The notes under the pieces are model-generated. The model had not been told where the DNA came from. It did not search any database and saw nothing but the letters and a program-made list of their open reading frames with translations. Shown here piece by piece: positions 50,076 to 60,880 of a stretch of DNA of 64,000 bases. Source of the stretch: Sisyra terminalis (lineage: Eukaryota; Arthropoda; Insecta; Neuroptera; Sisyridae); the NCBI GenBank assembly GCA_958496175.1, contig OY292279.1:14074001-14138000 (forward strand). Reading direction: 5' to 3'. A program made the translations under genes and the position numbers. Every line of letters begins with the position of its first letter. Position 1 is the first letter of the stretch.

Positions 50076-52039
50076 GATTGTTAAAAATCTATTTTGTACT
50101 TATACAGCACTAATCTACTGGGACTAGTGCTTACATGTGATTGTCTATGGATTGAATGCATTTATAGCAATCCTATGCAGATTGTGCAATTTATTTGAAA
50201 AAAATAAAAATAAACAAAAAATTAAAGTTTTTAAAATCATATCTAGAATCCTACAAAAGATTCTTTCAGAGCTATCCAAAACTAAGCAATTGCTAAGTAA
50301 TATATTGCCCCATAAAAGTAAGTAGATAAGTCCGAAAAATGGGACTCCATATATTGGTGCAGTTTAATTTCGCATTTTGTGCAATTGTTTTGGCGCTGAT
50401 CATAGTTACGAACAATGATGATTACTTTCAACAATTGGCAGAAAAAAAACATAATAAATTGATAGTATTAGGTTTTGTACAGAAAATTATAATTAGAACT
50501 AATACAAAAAATAAATTTATGTTATAAAAGCTTAACTGGTGGACTTTTTTGATGTTTTCCTAATTTTTGTTGAATCATCCCTAATTTTAAAATACCTTAT
50601 TGTTTAGTCAACAATATTTTAATATTTTTAGGTTAGTCAATATTTTAATTTCGGGGCAGTTTTCCCTAATTTAAATTGTTTTTATTTCAGTTTAAAGAAG
50701 CGTTTGGGAAAATACACATACATTTTCTATGAAATATAGATCTGGAGAGTAGCAAGAAAGATTGGTTAAGATTGGGATTTTACAGTAAATTAAATCAGTT
50801 TTGTATAGTATGGATAAACGCTGAATCATAAATAAAGCTGTTTGAATTTTCATGTATCTAAAACATTAATTACTGTTCATTGTTGCACTAATAAAATCAA
50901 AATAATAATATGCAAACGTATAAACCTATGTTGCTAAAGACAAAGAACAAATATTGTTAACATATACATGTGAGTGAAATACAATAATTATCTCAAATTT
51001 GAACTAGAACTAGAAGAGATTGTAGTTAAGGATTCAACAGTCATCTTAATTACATTTAATAGCCAATTTCAACTAATTGTCAAGAATTGGGCTGTAAAAC
51101 TGTATAGTAAAACTCCATTGAGTATACCGTAAGAACCACAAATAGAATTTTCTGGGTATTTTTCTTTGCAAAACATTATGGTTTTTCCCCTTTTTCTTAA
51201 GTTTCCTTTCGGCATTTAGAAGACAACTGATAATTGATTAATGGAAAAAATAATGAACCCTTTGAATGCAAACTTATTTTCTAAATATTATGCTAAAAGT
51301 ACCAAGGCATTTTAGCTGATTTTGGAGTAGTTTTGGAGAAAAAATGTCTCAAATATAAGTGGAGTTAAATCTTCAAAACTCAAGGAAAACTTCGTTAAAT
51401 ATGGTTTTACTTTTCTTAATATGTTCTCTAACGATTTTTTTTACAAAATATGAATTCCATAAAAAAATAAATTTTCATCTAATAGTGACATCATAGGAAA
51501 AGTGCTATCATGCTCCTAGCACTTTCTACAAGAGACAGAATAATCGCAATAGCACTTCTCGGCACTCTAATATTAGAAGAAATATTCAAGAATTTTTAAG
51601 CATATCTTAACTACCCTCTAGCGGAAAATTTCGAAAATACACTGTGCAAATTACTCAAAAGACCTTTGAATTTTCTTATTTTCTTTAAATTTGCAATAAA
51701 AATAAACTTTCAAACAGTTTCCAAACAATATTATTACTTTTTTGGAAAAGAATGTATAGGATTAATAAGATTTTATAATAGATACCTGATGGATATTTAC
51801 TAAAAGAAAAGAATCAGGAAAATTGAAAAATTGACTAAGAAAAAAAATTTTGCAATAACGTTTTCCTTAGGTTTAGCAAAAAGAAAAACTATAACGAAAT
51901 TGGAAAAAGTAAAATGACTTAACACTTCTGCATAGGTCCAATTGGTTGAAATTTTCATGCACGATATTTCAAAAGACTTAATTTTAGAACCTTAAAAATA
52001 TTCACAAAGTTTTGATAGTTTTAACACGAAGTTTTTGAT

Positions 52040-53120
52040 TATTTTTTTTGAAGACACCACTCTCGAAAAATTCCAAACTTTCATCACAGGAACTCACGAA
52101 ACTTTTCCGTTTAAACTCCGATTGAGAACGTTTCCGTTTTCGACTGACCCCCGATCGTATACTGAATACCAAATAAACGTCTCTCGAAACTTTTTCTATG
52201 TAAATTTTGCACTAATAAAAGAATTTGACATTTAACAACTCAATACAGAGACATTTCGAACGTTGACAATAGCCTTTATTGCACACCCTCCATCACACCC
52301 TCAACATGGCCTTATTCAATCGACAAAAGATTCTAATATCAAACTATGGCAAAGTTCTAAATAATTTTCGAAATTTCATGCTCGGTTTGGGGAATAATAA
52401 AGATCGAGTTAAGGTTTACGACCACATAAACGTCACCTAAGGGATGTTTTGAGGGTAAGTCGAGCCATAAAACGGCAGGGGTTGCATTTTATTTGAGTTT
52501 AAACGTTTTGAGGTAATTGTGGAAATTTGCTTATGTTTTTTTTTTTAAAAATGTGAAAATTAAATGAGATTTTTTATCGGCTTAAAAGGGGATCATTAAT
52601 CAAGCGCTCGTGTTATCGGTCAGAAGTAATGTTTTCCATTGCTGATAAATCGTAACCACTTTACGAAAGACATCATCGCAGATACAAACACAAATCGTGT
52701 TAGAGTGACAAAAGTTTTGATCGAGCGAAAGAAAGATATCACAGCTATTATCTTTGTGGCGGTGAAGATGGACGAAGCCGTGACAGAACGGTCATAAAAT
52801 TTAATGTTCAGCTCATTTTTCAAGTGAATCTTTCGTCATTTTCGAACAGCCTTGGCCACAAAGACAACTTCGGCCACAATAGGGACATTCGGTGTCGTCA
52901 AATAGTAATTGATTTGTTACCGTCAGCGATTTAGATAGACAAAGGTGAAAATAAAACTATTCTTTCTTTCAGTCCCCCCAAAAAAAAGGGACACTTTAGA
53001 GCTTGGCTGAAAATTGCAATATTTTTGTAATTTTGTTTTTGCACTTCCTCTCCGCGTTCGTATCGTGAAAAATAAATCTTTGTCCGAGAAGGAAGTCGTT
53101 TATTAAGTCCACATACCAAA
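52040..53120. other. Mixed, moderately AT-rich intronic stretch; possible regulatory patches
   Basis: Patches such as CCGATTGAGAACGTTTCCGT (52118 on), CGACCACATAAACGTCACCT (52420 on), CAAGCGCTCGTGTTATCGGT (52600 on) and CAGCCTTGGCCACAAAGACA (52848 on) are less AT-rich than the flanks. No ORF with a domain. Proximity to exon 1 (1.4-2.5 kb inside the intron) makes enhancer function plausible but unproven. Confidence 0.22.
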
Positions 53121-53504
53121 AAATAAACTCTGAATAAATTTTATGAAAAAAATTAGACATATTAAATTCGTATTTTTAAAATAACGTATGATTTGTTTAA
53201 GAAATTGTCATGAGAAGATTTATGAGTGACCATTTTTTTTTCTTCAGAAAAAAAATATGATCAACCGACATTGACACAATCTAAAGTTTGCAATTATAAT
53301 CTTAATGTCTGAAACTATATAGACTGCAACTCTATTAATGCGGGTCATTCGTGTCAGCACGACTATATCTACAACAAAGTGGCGAATTAAACTCCTCCCG
53401 TACCCCCTTATTATTTCATCTAACTGAAAAAAATTATTTATACTTTATAACTTTATACTTTAACTCTTAAATTTTCCCTAAAAAAAATTAAGAACTTTGG
53501 GTAA

Positions 53505-54072
53505 AAGTAGCAAATACATTGAGCATATTGGTCTCTTCTTAAGATGAAATTAAATGAGAATAAATCCAATATGCTTGATGACTAATATTGAAGATAGTTT
53601 GGTAATCAAAATACAAATCTGAGAAGCAATTCTACTACAATATTTTCTTCAATTATTGTGAGTACTGTGTAAATTGTTGAATTCACCGAATTTGCAACTA
53701 AGAATTTTGTTAAATTGGGTCCAATTTAAATTGGGGTCTTTACAGTTGAGGGATAGTTCTAATAGTTAAAATAGCAGAAAAACAAGCATTAAAATATTAG
53801 AATTTTATAGATCAGTTGTATATTAAGAAATATAATTTACTATAGTACAATATTTTTTGGAATTTAAAGAAGAGAAAATTCCGAAAATCAGTGATGCAGT
53901 CTAATACTTATGGAAAATATAGAAGTTGCAAAAGTAGTCAGAAGGCATATTGGTTTTCCTCTGAGAAGAAATGAAATAAGAATAAATTCAATATGCTTGA
54001 TGACAAATATTGAAGATAGTTCGGTAATCAAAATACATATCTGGGAAGCAATTATACTAAATTATTTTCTTC
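53505..54072 (+). repeat. Diverged direct duplication, unit about 140 bp, offset 422 bp
   Basis: About 53505-53655 and 53927-54072 share GCATATTGGT, AATAAATYCAATATGCTTGA (then TGAC), AATATTGAAGATAGTT, GGTAATCAAAATACA and GAAGCAATT. The copies are separated by unrelated AT-rich sequence. This could be an old local duplication or two copies of a short repeat. It lies 0.4-1 kb from the Antp exon 1 donor. Confidence 0.8.
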
Positions 54073-54516
54073 TACATCTGAGTTTTAGTATCGGACCTCT
54101 GGTACTAACTTGACTTCGGACCCCCGGTTATAGCCGAAAAAAGAGTTTTGGTTAGAAACTACTTGGAAGTTCTTGAAAATCCTTTGATGAAATATCAGTT
54201 TGATCCCAACAAAATATGATTGTACAGTTTCCTAACATACGACTTTTTCATGTCAATTTTTTTGATAATTCCTGGGGGTTTTCTTTTTACCTTTTTCAAA
54301 AATTCTTTTTTAAAAATATAAACTAAACTGCTATTCAAGAGCTAAAGAAGTTTTCAAGAATATTTAATATCATTTTGAATTCCTTAAATCTACTGCCAGA
54401 AACTTTGATTGAAGATAATCATGGGAAAATACTTAGCTAAAAAACTTGTGTTTATTGTACTTTTGGTATAAACTGGAAAACTGTAAAGCAGAATTTTTGG
54501 TATAGTTTGAGTACTT

Positions 54517-54518
54517 AC
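54517..54518 (-). other. Antp: Splice donor of Antp coding exon 1
   Basis: CAATTTG|GTAAGTACT on the gene strand is a near-consensus donor placed right after YPWMRSQF. Joining at this point to the acceptor at 30012-30013 keeps the frame and gives QFERKRG. Reading through instead would add about 30 non-conserved residues and a stop. Confidence 0.95.
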
Positions 54519-55323
54519 CAAATTGACTTCGCATCCAGGGATATAATGGACTAGGAAGGGATGCTGCTGTGTTTGAAGGGGGTTGAGCTGCTTGCGACTG
54601 AGGCCCTTGGCCTTGCTGTAGAGGTGAAGTGACTTGTTGGTGCATAGTAGCACCTTGTGGGCCTTGGGGTTGCTGTTGCACACCACCGTACATCATATGC
54701 TGTTGCGTTTGTGCATGGGCCTGATGATGCGCTTGATGGTGCTGCGTGTGGGCCGGTTGGGCGCCCATATGGTGTGACTGGTGGTCATGGCTGCCCATGT
54801 GGTGACCCATAGCCGCCTGTGTACCTCCATCTAAAGGCGGACTCCCCGAATTCCCCAAAACCCCACTTTGTCCCACTGCAGCCGCTTGCAGTTTACAACT
54901 CGCGTACACAACCGGCGTTTGATGTCCATTTGGCGGCCCGTTGCCCGCCATGTGCATACTACCCGGACTATCCGGTCGATAAACACCGTTATTACCGTCC
55001 ATTTGTTGTTGAGCTCCGTAATACGCCGCGTTTCTAATGTCCATTCGATCGTACGGAGGAAATCTGGGATATGGCATCCCTTGTGGTGGTTGTCCAGCGG
55101 TTGGTGGGCCGCCATAGTGGTGTGGCGGGATACCTTGTCGCAAACCCACGACACTTGGATCGCCGCCACAGGAATTTGGATCACCTTGAACAGCGCCACC
55201 ACCGCCGCCTTGCGGAACTTGGACAGCAGCCCCATAATGCTGGTGCTGATGGGGATGCTCCGCGGATACAACGCCCCCATTTCGTAGATCCGGGATGTAT
55301 GAATTCGCAAAATACGAACTCAT
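54519..55323 (-). CDS. Antp: Antennapedia, coding exon 1: N-terminal region and YPWM hexapeptide
   Basis: This exon encodes residues 1-268 of a predicted 351-residue Antp protein, a nuclear transcription factor. It opens MSSYFANSYIPDLRNGG, the insect Antp N-terminus that includes the Hox-wide SSYF transcription-activation motif. Conserved blocks follow: GMPYPRFPPYDRM (82-94) and VVYASCKLQAAAV (138-150). A His/Gln/Gly-rich low-complexity region fills about 167-250. SLPSPLYPWMRSQF (255-268) ends the exon, with YPWM at 261-264 for Exd contact. Only five residues (RSQFE) separate YPWM from the homeodomain. The start at 55323 is the first ATG after an in-frame TGA (55426-55428). Overlapping openings of 139, 93 and 159 codons in other frames are shadows of this GC-rich exon. 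No defects were seen. Confidence 0.97.
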
Positions 55324-55608
55324 ACTATCACAGTTTTCGTTACCAAAACTAAAATCAACTTCGCAATCACTTTTGAACTCAATTTTTGCAAACGAAAGTG
55401 GCTTCAGGGAGCCACACACACGCAATCACTAATTCAATATATTAACATTGCGCGTAGCCATATTTCTTTCAAACCCAATAAAACTTAAAACATACTAATA
55501 TTTTTGTACACATCAAATCACATAAACAAGTATTTTTATTTATTTTTTTTATACAACACGTAGATATACTGAGATTTAACACGCGTTAAGAAACAACCGG
55601 TAGAAAAT
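55324..55608 (-). other. Antp: Predicted 5' UTR segment of Antp with five upstream AUGs
   Basis: A strong acceptor (TTTTTTTGTTTCAG, AG at 55609-55610) lies 286 nt before the start codon. Branch-site-like TTACTAAAA sits about 25-30 nt before it and TTTACTAAT a little further. The segment between acceptor and start would be the leader of this exon. It holds five AUGs (first bases at 55523, 55513, 55493, 55461 and 55448). Each is closed by its own stop before the main start; the first is an AUG-UGA start-stop. Upstream non-coding exons are expected but not located. Confidence 0.65.
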
Positions 55609-55610
55609 CT
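55609..55610 (-). other. Antp: Predicted splice acceptor upstream of the Antp start exon
   Basis: Gene-strand TTTTTTTGTTTCAG|ATTTTC has a pyrimidine tract and a CAG, with CTAAT/CTAAA branch-like sequences at suitable distances. It implies at least one further non-coding exon upstream. Predicted from sequence only. Confidence 0.6.
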
Positions 55611-55639
55611 GAAACAAAAAAATGAGCTTTTAGTAACAG

Positions 55640-57130
55640 TTTGATTAGTAAAACGAAAGTTCCTAGTGAGCTTTAAAGTCATAGCGGTGTATGAAAGTAA
55701 AAATTACAAACATAAACATGGTGTTTAAAGGAATGACTGACAGATGTAAAGTTGATGTCAAAAAGTCGATCAGAGATGGAAGGCAGGAAAAATTGTGGAA
55801 CATGTGATGTAAAAGAAACGCACATATTCCCATATATCTATGCTATTCATTCTTTTTTCACACAACATGTCTGAAATTTTTAAGCGATCATATTTGAGGA
55901 AAGAACGGACCTTGGCGGTAATGGAAGAGGATGGCTGCAAAACCCGCCATTACGGCGTTAGATGGACCGTGGATGTGCAACCAACTCCGTGGATGACAAC
56001 AACATCCTCCATCCGTACTTCAAAAATGTGACACTAATTAAGCCCAACGAAAGTATGTAAAGAAAGAAAGACAAATAGGAAAGAGCTGCCCATTCTCCCG
56101 AATCTATCCTCGTTCGAGCCAAATTCTGAGGATTCCCATTTTAATTTGTAGTCAATGCGATCTATTCATGATTTTTTTCGAGAAGAAATTTATCATTTTT
56201 CAAGCCAAATGTTGGCGTTTTTCTTATACTGGCGCCTCATTCATGAAGGGAACAATACAGTCTTGTCTTCACAAAAAAAAGTTGACGTTTTTTTCTAAAA
56301 TTTCAAATATCAAATTAATATCAGAAATAAGTATAAATAATATGCAAATTTTAACGTCCTCCATCTCTCGTTCGAAAGATATAAATCTTAATCTTCATAT
56401 TAGACATTTTACAAGCAACACGAAACCAAGTAACAATCTTTATTTCATGTTTTATTTTCCTCTTCCCTTTTCTTCCCTCTCATGTCTCGCCATATTCTCA
56501 TACGACTCTTTTCGCTTCAATATCGTGATTGTGACCAGCTTGTATTACTTAGTACCAGGAAAAAGTCATATGTTGAATTTACAAAAAAAAATCAGATGTA
56601 TCAACTTGCAAAAAAAACGCGTGGTCACATTTGAACTTTTGGCCTATCGCAAATGATTGCCGCATGATAAAAACATATGCCTTGTCAAAAATTGAAGTCT
56701 TAAGAAAATAATCACGTATTTTAGAGAAAGAGCAACATTTTGATAGCCACTTCGTGCACCAGTTTCAATCCAAAGTTGAATAAGGTCTCCGACATTTCTA
56801 ATTTCCGTAATTTCCTTTGAAATTCAATTCATGGCATTCTTGTGTCCTGTTTCATCTCCTGTATTTTAAACGAGTCGCACCCATACTTTTGACTTTCGAG
56901 ACTTGTTAGCACCACATCTTCCTGACGGAATATATGTGAAAATAAGGGATGAATTGTTAGATACGTTGGGATTTGTTGAATTTTCCCGGAGCATTCTAGA
57001 CGCCCGTGCTGTTAAATAATTCGCAGTGTAATAAGATGCCGTCAGAATAGAAATTATTTCAATTTTGAAAGGAACTACAGATACGCGGTTTTAGCATCTG
57101 AAAATGTCAACATTCCCGGTCCATACCAAC
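55640..57130. promoter_or_regulatory. Upstream flank of Antp exon 1 with less AT-rich patches
   Basis: Patches at 55720-55800, 55890-56010 (GGCTGCAAAACCCGCCATTA at 55932 on), 56070-56130 and 56860-57020 stand out from AT-rich DNA. They may be intronic enhancers between an upstream promoter and exon 1. A plus-strand ATG opening of 162 codons (56168-56656) encodes no known domain; it is T-rich, which makes stops rarer. No promoter element was convincing. Confidence 0.25.
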
Positions 57131-60007
57131 AAAACATTCACCAGTATTTCCTGAGAAGAGTGCAATAAATAATCATAAAATTTCACATTTGCAACAATTT
57201 TAACTTTTAATAGATCTAAGATGCGAAAATGTTCCTCGTTTTATTTCAAGTTAAATTTTTGAGGTTTTATAATGTCGTGAGAATCTGATAAACTTTGACC
57301 CTTGATTTCTAAGAATTTTTCAGGGGTCACATAAATGGCATAGAGACCAATTCCACGGGCTACTTGCCTTGGAATAAGTTAAGATCTTTTGAAAACATTA
57401 CGTTTTTTGCTTTTATATCCAATCTGTGTTTTTTTTTTCTTTTCTGAATATTAAAACAAACCTAGATTATAATTTTTCAACAAAAAATTTGGGAAATCTT
57501 AAAAAAACAGTGGTTATTGCATTCGTAATTTTAATTTATTGCAGGTAATAAATTTACCTCTTTTTGGAAAATTTATTTAAAGGAAATACGAATAATTTAA
57601 ACATATAAATTCATATATCTTCATTTAATGTATGTATATTTTAGATGAGGTAGTTGGAAATATAACAAACTAGTTTTGTTGTATATTAATGACAGAATAG
57701 GAAATTGGCTGAATAAATGAATCTTGTTTTATCAAATCAAATCTTATGGACGGCTTTAATCTTTGTTCTATTAAACATTTTTTTTCTCTGTACTAAAATT
57801 TTTTATAGGTAGAGAAATTTAAATGCCCAAAATTAAATAATACTAAGGAAAGTTTCTGGTGACCAAATTATATCGTGAAAAAGCTCCTCCATTGAAAGTG
57901 GTTTTCTTTATGCCAAGCTTCTGCCATCAAATTGGATGATAAGACCTGGATTCTGAAGGTCAATTTAAAGAAGATGAACCTTAATGAAGATAGAACCATG
58001 TTTCCAAAATAAGTTTTTTTTTGATTTATTTTTAAAGTAAATAGAATATACAAACTCTTAATCGTCATGTAGGAAGAATTATTATAGAAATAATTTATTT
58101 TAAAGCCGAATAAAGTGAAATATTTATAAAATGTTTTCTTCATAAAATGATAATTTAGTTAAAAGATAGAACATAGATTTCCAAAAACAAAATAGATAGA
58201 AATCTTCCCTGGATAGTAAAAACAAAGGGGAGGATAATTTTTCGGTAATAGATAGTGTATCTATAGAATCTTAACTTAATCTTACCTCTAAGAAATTGTA
58301 TTTATTCAATTAAGTGTGGAATAGAAATTATAAAACATCCTTTTATAAGAAGGTAGTAGTTTTGTAAATGAAGGTAGTTGTTTTTATTTTAAGCTATTAG
58401 AATAACAGGGGATGCAGTCATAAGGCAAATCTGGGTAACCAGGAAATTGCATTGGATTTTAAAGGCAGAAAAATAAGAAAGTTTAACAAAATATTTCATT
58501 AATTTTAAGTTTCTTCATAATTTGATTCGTATTTAGGTATTTAGATGGGAAAAAAGATGCAAACTTCATCATAAGTAATCATAAGTATAATCAGTATAGG
58601 TAAAGAACCTGTAAATAGAATAGTAAGTTTAATAGAGTATAGAACGGTGGTTCTTAACCATACTGGAGGTAGTAACCCCTATGAGTGTCATATGCACATA
58701 TGCGCATTGACCAAACCTTTCCAATATGAAAATAAAATACTTTTTTCAAATTCAAAACAGGTATATACCTATTAAATGTACCGGGAAGTGTTTCCAACTT
58801 TAAACCTTTAGTCATTCAATTGCCATTTATCTGCTTATTGGTTATTTCAAAGTGGTACTAAAGTCATTTTATGATTACCATAAAGTGACTTTTAATTAAA
58901 AAAAAAATTAGAAAATATTTTTTATTCTGAAATCTTTATTGAAATGGTAAAATCAAAAATCCTAAGGAGTACAAATTCTGTTTTGTATGCTTTTTGAGTG
59001 TCACAGAGTAGCAACGTAAAGATAATACTAAAACATTTTCAATGCTTATCTAGGTGCACTAGATGTCATTAATGCCAATTTTTTAATTTCAAATTCAATA
59101 ATTTCCATTTCTCCATCTGGTATTCATTTCCTTTTTAATTAGGTTTTCAAAATCATTTTCTGTTAATCTTAACTATTTTTTGTAACAGTGTTAGAAGCTA
59201 GTAATTATTATTTATGGTTTGGTATTTGTAACTCCCATAATTCATTTTTGTTTTCAAATTCTAAAGAAATTTTTTGAAAATTAGAAATAAAATTCAAATT
59301 TATGAAATATACTAGTTCAAAAGAAATCAAGCTAAGAAAGTATTTATTTGCAATAGCCGTGGAAGATCGATCATGTATCGAAATCTTTGTTAAAATTAAT
59401 AAATTCGAGATTTTAGTTGGAAAACTATAAATACAATTTCAACTACATTGTTGCAAATCAAATTTGACCGACGAAATTTGATTTAAAAGTTTACTTTTTT
59501 CATTTCGTTTTATAAATGGCCTAGGAAATTAATGAAAAACTTTTCCAAAAATAATAGTCTGAAAGTTTATCCAAAAGCATATTTATAGAAATTAATTTAT
59601 TCGCATCTGACAGCTCGGCAAAATTAACATATAAATTTATCTCCTTCTTCATGTTAATTAAAATCAAATCTAATTATGCGCAAATCTTCACTACACAAAA
59701 TTCCTAAATAATGATGTTCAGACCCCGAAAATCCAGCAACGTTTTCGTTCTCATGAAACCAAAAGACAAGAGCAAAAAACCGTAGATTTCCGGGGAATTA
59801 ATAAAATTCAATCGATTACTTATTTATAGAATTAATAGAAGAGGTTTATTTTTTTTCATTCTCGTGATACTAATGAATCTTGTCTGCAGTGCACAAATCG
59901 AATCCATCTTAGTCCATTATTGTGAATGAGTAGGAGTCGGTTAATTAGAATATTTCCAGATTTAAGATATTCTCAATTGAGAAACACATATGCCAGTTTT
60001 AACTGCC
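57131..60007. other. AT-rich non-coding DNA 5' of Antp exon 1
   Basis: No gene was recognised. ACGGTGGTTCTTAACCATAC (58644 on), followed by GTAACCCC, resembles an hAT-type left end without a visible partner. A donor-like AGAG|GTAAGATT on the gene strand near 58284 could end an upstream non-coding exon, but nothing else supports it. Confidence 0.4.
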
Positions 60008-60207
60008 TTTTTTAAGGGGATGGTCCGGTACTACACATTTTTCATTCCAAACATTGTAAGGTGTAAAATTAAAACTACTTTATGGTAATCAAAAATGATT
60101 ATTATTACACACAAATACCAAAATATATACCCTTTGGAATTGCCTTGAAATTATTTTTAAAAATATAAAGTTTATTTGTGGAATACCGGAACGTGCCTTT
60201 AAAAACC
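60008..60207. mobile_element. Short MITE-like element
   Basis: TTTTTAAGGGGATGGTCCGG (then TA, ending at 60030) and, inverted at the right end (60183-60207), TTTTTAAAGGCACGTTCCGG (then TATTC) match at most positions. The element is about 200 bp, AT-rich inside and without coding capacity. Target-site duplication is uncertain because both ends run into T/A tracts, so the superfamily is left open. Confidence 0.65.
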
Positions 60208-60729
60208 TTTTTTCAGTTTCCAGTGTAACGCCCAACGTCTCGCGAGCTTTTAATTTTGTATTTCGAAATTAATTTCCTTAGCAAAGTCCAATATTCATCA
60301 TTGTCAATGTATCGCTTTGTAATTAATTTTAATTAAAAAAATCCATTCGTTTCAACAAAAATAAATAATTATCACACAAAAATTTGCAAGAGAAAAATCG
60401 TGCTGTTGTGCATTGATTGATTTGGTTTGATTTTTTTCTATCGATATAAGTGCAACAGGCAACACAAGTGCATTTGGTCTTCGGGAAATTTACGGATTTC
60501 TCTCAGTGTTATAAGACGATAAATTATTGTCTCGCGAACGGATATATTACATTAAAACGAAACAGCTTCTGAATGTATACATATTTGTAATAATAAATTT
60601 TATTTCAAAAGCCTAATTAACGTGATTTGCTATGTGTTAGGTCAAGAATGAGAGAATTTATTTACATTTTCCAAGCAGTACATATTTATCAATGAGCCGA
60701 TTATAAATTTTGACGCCTTGTAAATTTAT

Positions 60730-60880
60730 TCGACAATAATTTCATTTACAATTAATTTAATTATGCCAATTAAGCCATTAATGAAATTAATTATCAATGA
60801 ACTTTAATTCCCTCAACAATTAATCATAGATTTGCAATTATTGATTATCTCGTCCATTTCACCGATAACGTTTTCTAAAT
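60730..60880. promoter_or_regulatory. Dense cluster of TAAT/ATTA homeodomain cores
   Basis: Within about 150 bp, TAATTTAATTA, CCAATTAAG, CATTAATGAAATTAATTATC, CAATTAATCAT and GCAATTATTGATTATC give many overlapping TAAT/ATTA cores. Homeodomain target arrays look like this, but AT-rich DNA also yields such cores by chance. Located about 5.5 kb upstream of the Antp start exon. Confidence 0.22.

Noticed and set aside
49893..50084. 63-codon hydrophobic ORF resembling a membrane peptide
   Set aside because: Produced by TATTA-type simple sequence.
54433..54518. Antp exon 1 reading through to a stop near 54433
   Set aside because: GTAAGT follows QFG-coding bases directly and the downstream homeobox exon joins in frame. 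The read-through residues are not conserved in Antp.
54831..55352. Openings of 159 (minus), 139 and 93 (plus) codons overlapping Antp exon 1
   Set aside because: They lie in other frames of a GC-rich conserved coding exon, where stops are rare. The Antp frame carries the recognisable motifs, so these are shadows.
55324..55425. N-terminal extension of the Antp frame beginning at 55425
   Set aside because: The codon at 55425 is TTG, not ATG, and an in-frame TGA lies directly before it. The first ATG is at 55323. Kept only as a finding because of the NCDSM similarity.
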